A DNA stretch of 64,000 nucleotides, taken from positions 2,356,001-2,420,000 of the forward strand of contig CBDFNN010000004.1 of assembly GCA_965250215.1 (NCBI GenBank), written 5' to 3'. The notes below the pieces were generated by a model. The model saw only the letters and a list, made by a program, of their open reading frames with translations. It searched no databases and was not told the origin of the DNA. Positions 58,283 through 64,000 of the stretch are shown piece by piece (position 1 is the stretch's first letter; the number at the start of each line of letters is the position of its first letter). A program made the position numbers and the translations under genes. Origin of the DNA: CBDFNN01 sp965250215. GTDB taxonomy: Bacteria; Bacteroidota; Rhodothermia; Rhodothermales; DATKEJ01.

Positions 58283-60466
58283 ATGAAATACCTTTCGCTG
58301 CTCCTGTGTTTATGTGTCGCATCTTGTTCAGGCCAAGAAATATTTACGAGAAGCGAAACCGCTCAGTGGGTAAAGCGCGCGGAAAGAGTCAATATTACTA
58401 GAGATGAATGGGGCATTCCGCACATCTATGGGAAGACTGATGCTGATGCCGTTTTCGGAATGCTTTACGCCCAAGCCGAGGATGACTTCAATCGAATCGA
58501 AGTCAACTTCTTGAATGCGATGGGCCGCTTGGCTGAGGCTGAAGGAGAATCTGAGATTTATAGGGATTTGAGGATGCGACTTTTCATCGATCCAGTCGAT
58601 CTGAAGAAAATGTACAGCGATAGTCCAAAGTGGTTGAAGGACCTAATGGACGCTTGGGCAGATGGACTGAACTACTACTTATTCACTCATCCAGAAGTCG
58701 AACCAAGGGTATTCAATCGATTTGAGCCATGGATGGCTTTGTCTTTTAGCGAAGGAAGCATAGGTGGCGATATTGAAAGAATCTCAATGCGAGACCTTGA
58801 AGAGTTCTACGGGGGCGATCCAAAGTCTAGCCTCGCGACAGCTATTCCGGAGGATGATGGTTTTGAACCCGAGCCACAAGGCTCAAATGGATTTGCTATT
58901 GCACCCTCGAATACGAAAAATGGCAATGCGCTCCTTTTAATCAATCCACATACTTCATTCTACTTTCGAGCTGAAGTCCATGTTGTATCTGAGGAAGGTT
59001 TGAATGCCTACGGAGCGGTCACTTGGGGACAGTTTTTCATTTACCAGGGATTCAACGAGAAGACGGGATGGATGCATACATCGTCTCAGGCAGATAATAT
59101 CGACCACTTTCTTGAGACTGTCATCGAGAAGGATGACAAGCTTCTCTATCTCTACGACGGAGAGGAAAAAACCTTGTCAAGCAAGGTGGTAAAGATCGAT
59201 TACAAGGATGGCGGTGAGATGAAATCAAAAGAGTTTACCGTATATCGAAGTCATCACGGTCCAATTATTCGAGATGAGGATGGGAAGTGGGTTTCCTTTA
59301 AAATTATGGAGGAGCCATTGAAGGCATTGCAGCAATCCTACTTAAGGACGAAAGCTCAAAACTACGAGGAGTTTTACGAATCCATGGAGTTTCACACCAA
59401 CTCATCAAACAACACTGTCTACGCCGATGCCGATGGTAACATTGCTTACTTCCATTCCAACTTTATACCGGAGCGTGACACAAATTTTGATTATTCCGGC
59501 TTGATTGATGGATCAACTTCGAAGACCGACTGGGGTGAATTACATGGCGTTGATGAGTCAATTCTGGTCAAGAATCCTTCGAACGGTTGGATTCAAAATA
59601 CGAATAACTGGCCCTTCTCGGTCACTGGAGAAAACAGTCCGGAGGAGGATGATTTTCCCGATTACATGAACTTAGCTAGTGAGAACGCACGCGGGGTCCA
59701 TGCCTTAAAAGTTCTGACTGGCAAGAATGATTTCACCATCGAGAGCCTCAGGGAGGCCGCTTACGATTCCTATCTCACAGCTTTTGATGATCTGATTCCT
59801 AAGCTGCTCATAATTTTCGATGGTGCGTCCAGCGAAATGGATATCAAATCACATATTGCCGAGCCAGTTGAAATGTTGAGGGGATGGGATCGCCGATTCT
59901 CCGTGGAATCGATACCAACCTCAGTTGCGATTTATTGGGCGACAGAGCTCAGGCGAATGGCGAGCCAAATTGCTCGTCAGAAAGGGCTGAGACGGGGCGA
60001 GGTAATGGAGAACATGGAGTACAAGGCAATCTGGCTAGAATCCATGAAGGGAGGGATGGAGAAACTTAGATCAGATTTTGGCACATGGAAAAAACCTTGG
60101 GGCGAAATAAATCGATTCCAAAGACTGACTGGTGACATTGTTCAACCATTCGATGACTCCAAACATAGCGTTCCTGTTGGGTTTACATCGGCCACATGGG
60201 GCTCATTGGCTGCTTATGGCCAGCGGACTTTCAATGAGACAAAACGAATGTATGGCACGAGAGGAAATTCTTTCGTTGCCATTGTTGAGTTTGGAGACAA
60301 GGTCAAGGCTGTGGCGGTTACGGCAGGTGGACAAAGTGGTGATCCCAGCAATCCCCATTTCAACGATCAGGCTGAACTGTATTCAGCCGGTGAATTAAGA
60401 CCAGTTCACTTCTATAGGGAGGATGTGGAGAGGAACGCAGAGCGGAGTTATAGGCCAGGGAAATAG
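58283..60466 (+). CDS. penicillin-acylase-family (S45) Ntn hydrolase
   Basis: A lipoprotein signal (MKYLSLLLCLCVASCSG) and an alpha-chain start VNITRDEWGIPHIYGKTDAD precede the autocatalytic site EPEPQGSNGFAIAP. There Ser201 would be the beta-chain N-terminal nucleophile. The beta chain has LLINPHTSFYFRAEVHV, WMHTSSQADNIDHF and SSNNTVYADADGNIAYFHSN. The 727-residue length is normal. It hydrolyses amides such as acyl-homoserine lactones or N-acyl amino acids in the periplasm; which one cannot be told. Its own promoter lies in the 200-bp gap after the divergent gene. Confidence 0.93.
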   Translation: MKYLSLLLCLCVASCSGQEIFTRSETAQWVKRAERVNITRDEWGIPHIYGKTDADAVFGMLYAQAEDDFNRIEVNFLNAMGRLAEAEGESEIYRDLRMRLFIDPVDLKKMYSDSPKWLKDLMDAWADGLNYYLFTHPEVEPRVFNRFEPWMALSFSEGSIGGDIERISMRDLEEFYGGDPKSSLATAIPEDDGFEPEPQGSNGFAIAPSNTKNGNALLLINPHTSFYFRAEVHVVSEEGLNAYGAVTWGQFFIYQGFNEKTGWMHTSSQADNIDHFLETVIEKDDKLLYLYDGEEKTLSSKVVKIDYKDGGEMKSKEFTVYRSHHGPIIRDEDGKWVSFKIMEEPLKALQQSYLRTKAQNYEEFYESMEFHTNSSNNTVYADADGNIAYFHSNFIPERDTNFDYSGLIDGSTSKTDWGELHGVDESILVKNPSNGWIQNTNNWPFSVTGENSPEEDDFPDYMNLASENARGVHALKVLTGKNDFTIESLREAAYDSYLTAFDDLIPKLLIIFDGASSEMDIKSHIAEPVEMLRGWDRRFSVESIPTSVAIYWATELRRMASQIARQKGLRRGEVMENMEYKAIWLESMKGGMEKLRSDFGTWKKPWGEINRFQRLTGDIVQPFDDSKHSVPVGFTSATWGSLAAYGQRTFNETKRMYGTRGNSFVAIVEFGDKVKAVAVTAGGQSGDPSNPHFNDQAELYSAGELRPVHFYREDVERNAERSYRPGK

Positions 60467-60668
60467 TTACTTTTTGTCATCTTTTGTTGATCGAAATCGG
60501 CTCTTCGTTCCTATTTCGAGTATGACTAAATATGCCATCATTCTTTGGCATAAGGCACATATAATACGTAGTATAGATACTTATTTTGGAAAGGAATAGC
60601 TATACAACTACATTCTACTGAATGATCCCCGTGGCGACTTCAGCCACATCAACATAACGAGGCACGTA

Positions 60669-63242
60669 ATGAGGCAAATTATTACTGGCGCGCTTGTAGC
60701 GCTTACCTTTTCTATGCTCGCTCCTCAGGGAGTGAATGCACAAAATAACAACGGTCAAGTTCACAGCTCGAAGTCTGAGAACAAACCATTAAACTCTCTT
60801 CGCGATAGAGTGAACCAAAGCAGAGCTGTAAGGCCCAGCTTTTCTGGTGTCACTAGGCAGGTTCCTAATAGGAGATTCAAGGAAGACACCCGAGCAGTCG
60901 AGCAAGACAATCTCGATTTCTCACCATCTCAAGTTCAGAGTTTTGATGGACCCTTGGCATCCACTTCATTAACCTCATTCAACGGAGCATCCAATGCAGA
61001 CAATGCAACGATCAATGGGTATCGAGTCATGCCCCCGGATACCGATGGACAAGTTGGTCCCAATCACTTCGTCCAGATGATCAACAGTCTAACGGCCGCT
61101 TATGACAAGAATGGAAATGAGCTAGGAGGTGGTCCATTTGCCACAAATGACTTTTGGATCGGACTGGGAGGTCCCTGCGAAACCACAAATGATGGTGACC
61201 CGATTGTAATTTATGACGAGAATGACGATCGATGGTTGATCAGTCAGTTCGCCATTTCTGAAGGTAGTAACTACCGACAGTGCGTTGCGATTTCGCAGAC
61301 AGGTGATCCTCTAGGCGGATACAATCGATACGCTTTCGATTTCTCTGGAATTGGATTCAATGATTATCCAAAGCATGGCATCGTTTCCAATTCGATCACG
61401 ATCATGGCTAATATTTTCGGTGGCTCCTTCACAGGCACTTATATCGGCGCCATGGATAAGGCGGCCATGTACGCAGGAAACACAGCGACTATGGTGGGTC
61501 AGAATATTGGCACATCAGAGTTCGGTTTTGTTGCGGCTGATCTTGATGGACCGGATCCAGGAAATGTACCAGCCTTGTTTGCAACAGCCATGTCCAGAAG
61601 CAATCTATTTGATATTTGGCAAGTCAATCCAAACTTCTCCAATCCCGGAGCTACTACGGTTTCCCGGATTGCAGCCATTTCAATTGATCCATACAATTCG
61701 AATTTTTGCTCGGCAAACCGAGAAGCTTGTATAACACAGCCTTCTCCAGGCAATTCTCTTGAGACCTTGAGTGACCGATTGATGCACCGTTTACAAGTTA
61801 GAGACTATGGCTCCTACAGATCCATGGTTGCCTCACATGCCGTGAATGTTGGTAGTGGAATCGGAGGCATCAAGTGGTACGAGATGAGAGAGAGCGGTGG
61901 TACTTGGTCCAAACATCAGGAAGGAATCTTCGCTCCAAATGATGGCAACAACAGATGGATGCCCTCAATTGCCAAAAATGCTGCTGGTGATATTGGAATA
62001 GGCTATTCCATTTCGAGTGCCAGTACATTTTGGTCAATTGGTGTTGCAGGGCAAACCGCCTCACAAAGTGGAAGTGGAATAATGAATTCTGCAGAGACCG
62101 TTTGTCGTTCAGGTGGCGGAGTCCAGACTGGTGGCAATAGATCGGGTGACTATTCTTCAACAAGCGTTGATCCGGTAACTGATACTTTTTGGCATACCAA
62201 TGAGTACGTGATTTCGGGGGGGAATTTCGTCTGGGACACCGGTGTATGCGAGTTCGAGCTTGACGACACTCCAGTCGTTTTGCCGACCTCGATGTTTGTA
62301 TCCAACCTGACGACTGGTAGTGTCTCGGCCAATGGAAATAGACGGCGAGGTACAGCTACAGTGACGGTAACAAACGATCAAGGAGATCCCGTAAGCGGCG
62401 CTTCGGTTTCGGGTGACTTCAGTGGCACCTTCACCCAATCGGTAAGTGGAACGACAAATGGCTCGGGCCAAGTCACCTTTACGACGAGTGGCAAACAAAG
62501 AGGAACACCAACGGTGAACTTCTGTGTTTCTGATGTTTCGGGAAGTTTGAGTTATGACCCAGCAGATAATAGCAACCCAGGATATGCCTGTTCAGGTGGA
62601 CCGGGTGGTGGTACTTCAATTCACATCGCTTCGCTTACATTTGGAACTTCTGGTAATCGGAGGGTGCGAGGCACCGCGAACGTGACGATCCAAGATGACC
62701 AAGGAAATCCTGTAAGCGGCGTGAGTGTTTCTGGTCAATTTGGAGGAAGCTTCAACGAGTCAGATTCGGGTACCACAGGAACGAATGGTAGCGTCTCTTT
62801 TCAGACCTCGGCTAGACTCAAGACACCGGTTACGGTCGATTTTTGCGTGACAAGTGTATCGGGTAGCTTGCCTTATGAGCCAGCAGACAATGGATCGCCG
62901 GCTTGGGATTGTGATCCCGGCTTTAAGATTGTTGCAAGCGGGGACGAGAGCCTGAGCTTCATTGATCGTCAAGAGTCGGAAGCGATCAGCTTTAACTCGA
63001 ATTATCCTAATCCTTTCAATCCTACGACCTTGATTCCATTTGCGATAGGAAAGGAGAGACATGTTCGTGCAACGGTCTATAATTCAATTGGTCAACGAGT
63101 TGCTGTCTTGGCTGACGGGATATTCCAAGCTGGAAATCATCGACTGGTATTTGACGCAACGAGTTTGAACAACGGTATGTATTTCTTAAGTGTCGAGTCT
63201 GGTGACTTCTCTTATTCCCAGCGAATGACACTCATGAAGTAA
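60669..63242 (+). CDS. secreted propeller-like protein with two Ig-like repeats and sorting domain
   Basis: The 857 residues start with a signal peptide (LVALTFSMLAPQGVNAQ). The region around 120-530 has recurring beta motifs like DGQVGPNHFVQMINSLTAAY, DDRWLISQFAI and GIGGIKWYEMR, suggesting a sialidase- or lectin-like propeller. Two tandem Big_1-type repeats of about 95 residues lie near 545-640 and 655-750 (each with NDQGDPVSGASVSG or DDQGNPVSGVSVSG and FCV.....GSL.Y.PADN). The end is a sorting domain starting NYPNPFNPTTLIPFAI. A terminator is 50 bp downstream. Surface-exposed or secreted; no catalytic site recognised. Confidence 0.87.
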   Translation: MRQIITGALVALTFSMLAPQGVNAQNNNGQVHSSKSENKPLNSLRDRVNQSRAVRPSFSGVTRQVPNRRFKEDTRAVEQDNLDFSPSQVQSFDGPLASTSLTSFNGASNADNATINGYRVMPPDTDGQVGPNHFVQMINSLTAAYDKNGNELGGGPFATNDFWIGLGGPCETTNDGDPIVIYDENDDRWLISQFAISEGSNYRQCVAISQTGDPLGGYNRYAFDFSGIGFNDYPKHGIVSNSITIMANIFGGSFTGTYIGAMDKAAMYAGNTATMVGQNIGTSEFGFVAADLDGPDPGNVPALFATAMSRSNLFDIWQVNPNFSNPGATTVSRIAAISIDPYNSNFCSANREACITQPSPGNSLETLSDRLMHRLQVRDYGSYRSMVASHAVNVGSGIGGIKWYEMRESGGTWSKHQEGIFAPNDGNNRWMPSIAKNAAGDIGIGYSISSASTFWSIGVAGQTASQSGSGIMNSAETVCRSGGGVQTGGNRSGDYSSTSVDPVTDTFWHTNEYVISGGNFVWDTGVCEFELDDTPVVLPTSMFVSNLTTGSVSANGNRRRGTATVTVTNDQGDPVSGASVSGDFSGTFTQSVSGTTNGSGQVTFTTSGKQRGTPTVNFCVSDVSGSLSYDPADNSNPGYACSGGPGGGTSIHIASLTFGTSGNRRVRGTANVTIQDDQGNPVSGVSVSGQFGGSFNESDSGTTGTNGSVSFQTSARLKTPVTVDFCVTSVSGSLPYEPADNGSPAWDCDPGFKIVASGDESLSFIDRQESEAISFNSNYPNPFNPTTLIPFAIGKERHVRATVYNSIGQRVAVLADGIFQAGNHRLVFDATSLNNGMYFLSVESGDFSYSQRMTLMK

Positions 63243-63294
63243 ATCGGAAAGTTCATCTGAATATTCTGCGACGAGAATCTTCGGAAGACAAATG

Positions 63295-63323
63295 GGGCGA
63301 TCCTTTAGGGGATCGCCCTTTTT
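63295..63323 (+). terminator. rho-independent terminator
   Basis: GGGCGATCC (63295-63303) pairs with GGATCGCCC (63310-63318), followed by TTTTT. It ends transcription of the 857-residue gene. Confidence 0.9.
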
Positions 63324-63502
63324 GCTTGAAGGCCATATTGGTGAGAAGTGGGATATACTCTCTCTGAGTCTCCATCGAGGTATGAATATATTTTCGATCC
63401 GAGCGAGAGGTGGCTGATTGAGATGACAAGCACTCAAACAAATGGGGGAAGTCTAAGTAGATGAAAAGAGAAATCATCAACTAAAAAACTGGAGAAATCG
63501 AA

Positions 63503-64000
63503 ATGGGAAAGACTGTACTAATCACGGGATCAAGCACTGGAATTGGACGAGCTGCGGCAAAGAAATTTCAGAATGAAGGATGGAATGTAATCGCAACGAT
63601 GCGGACGCCTGAAAACGAGTCGGAGTTGGGAGCACACGATAATACATTGGTAACAAGACTCGACGTCCAAGACTTGGAAAGTATCGATTCCGCTATAGCA
63701 GAAGGACTTGCCAGGTTTGGAAAGATCGACGTTGTATTAAACAATGCTGGCTATGGTCTAATGGGGACATTTGAGTCTGCCAAAAGAGAAAGCGTTGCGA
63801 GACAGTTCGACGTGAATGTTTTCGGACTATTTGATGTCACGAGAGCTGTGCTACCTCACTTCCGAGAAAACCGGGACGGCATGTTTATCAACGTTTCTTC
63901 AGTCGGAGGAAAGATGACCTTTCCACTGATTTCTCTTTATCACTCGACGAAGTTTGCTGTCGAAGGATTTAGTGAGTCGCTTCATTTTGAATTGGCTGCG
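63503..64000 (+). CDS. short-chain dehydrogenase/reductase, C-terminus beyond window
   Basis: The ATG at 63503 has GGAG eight bases upstream. The 166 visible codons start GKTVLITGSSTGIGRAAAKK with the TGxxxGIG nucleotide-binding motif, then NNAGYGL, NVSSVGG and the catalytic YHSTK. This is a classic SDR Rossmann fold. The terminator of the previous gene separates it as an independent unit. The substrate is unknown; SDRs of this subgroup are often annotated as general oxidoreductases. Confidence 0.95.
   Translation, partial: MGKTVLITGSSTGIGRAAAKKFQNEGWNVIATMRTPENESELGAHDNTLVTRLDVQDLESIDSAIAEGLARFGKIDVVLNNAGYGLMGTFESAKRESVARQFDVNVFGLFDVTRAVLPHFRENRDGMFINVSSVGGKMTFPLISLYHSTKFAVEGFSESLHFELAA

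Noticed and set aside
1..64000. tRNA, rRNA, replication origin, riboswitch
   Set aside because: I saw no sequence that supports any of these.

Overview
The window looks like a chromosomal piece of a moderate-GC bacterium from the Bacteroidota/Rhodothermota/Balneolota side of the tree. Three secreted proteins end in C-terminal sorting domains of the PNPFNPTT type seen with type IX secretion or similar in these phyla. Many predicted secreted proteins and lipoproteins are present, as are TAnnTTTG-like promoter boxes. The lineage is an inference; no rRNA or tRNA gene is visible.

Layout. (1) 1-9.4 kb: a minus-strand operon of the MoxR/Bat type: a TPR plus MA-type metallopeptidase pair, DUF4159, MoxR AAA+ ATPase, DUF58, BatA-like VWA protein and DUF4175 (running off the left edge). 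(2) 9.6-12.2 kb: a complete IS256-family element with an IS3-family element nested in its left end; both target duplications are readable. (3) 12.2-23 kb: an ArsR/SRPBCC pair with two palindromic operators, an isoaspartyl peptidase/asparaginase, a spermidine-dehydrogenase-like flavoprotein, and reciprocal gene remnants that show an old tandem duplication of these last two. (4) About 24.2-41.1 kb: a run of mostly single, unrelated, minus-strand genes separated by attC-like recombination sites. I read this as an integron gene-cassette array without a visible integrase (a CALIN, or the distal part of a sedentary chromosomal integron). Cargo includes an M20 amidohydrolase, two VOC proteins, an M6-type protease with a beta-propeller, a dual-specificity phosphatase, a MORN protein, a GNAT, a methyltransferase, a GH25 lysozyme, an esterase, a beta-lactamase-fold hydrolase, a D-aminoacylase and a TIR protein. 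(5) 41.3-45 kb: divergent cyanophycinase and cyanophycin synthetase. (6) 45-53 kb: assorted secreted and regulatory genes. (7) 53.1-54.4 kb: a second IS256 copy, almost identical to the first, in direct orientation. (8) 54.5-64 kb: two large secreted sorting-domain proteins, a penicillin-acylase-family protein and the start of an SDR oxidoreductase.

Two features cut across all regions. The first is a set of degenerate tandem repeats with a strict 7-bp period but different words, in at least a dozen intergenic places; several supply start or stop codons of neighbouring genes. The second is the attC array. Functionally, cyanophycin synthesis (cphA), depolymerisation (cyanophycinase) and hydrolysis of the resulting beta-aspartyl dipeptide (isoaspartyl peptidase at 13.2 kb) are all encoded in the window, so it holds a complete nitrogen-storage cycle in a non-cyanobacterial host.
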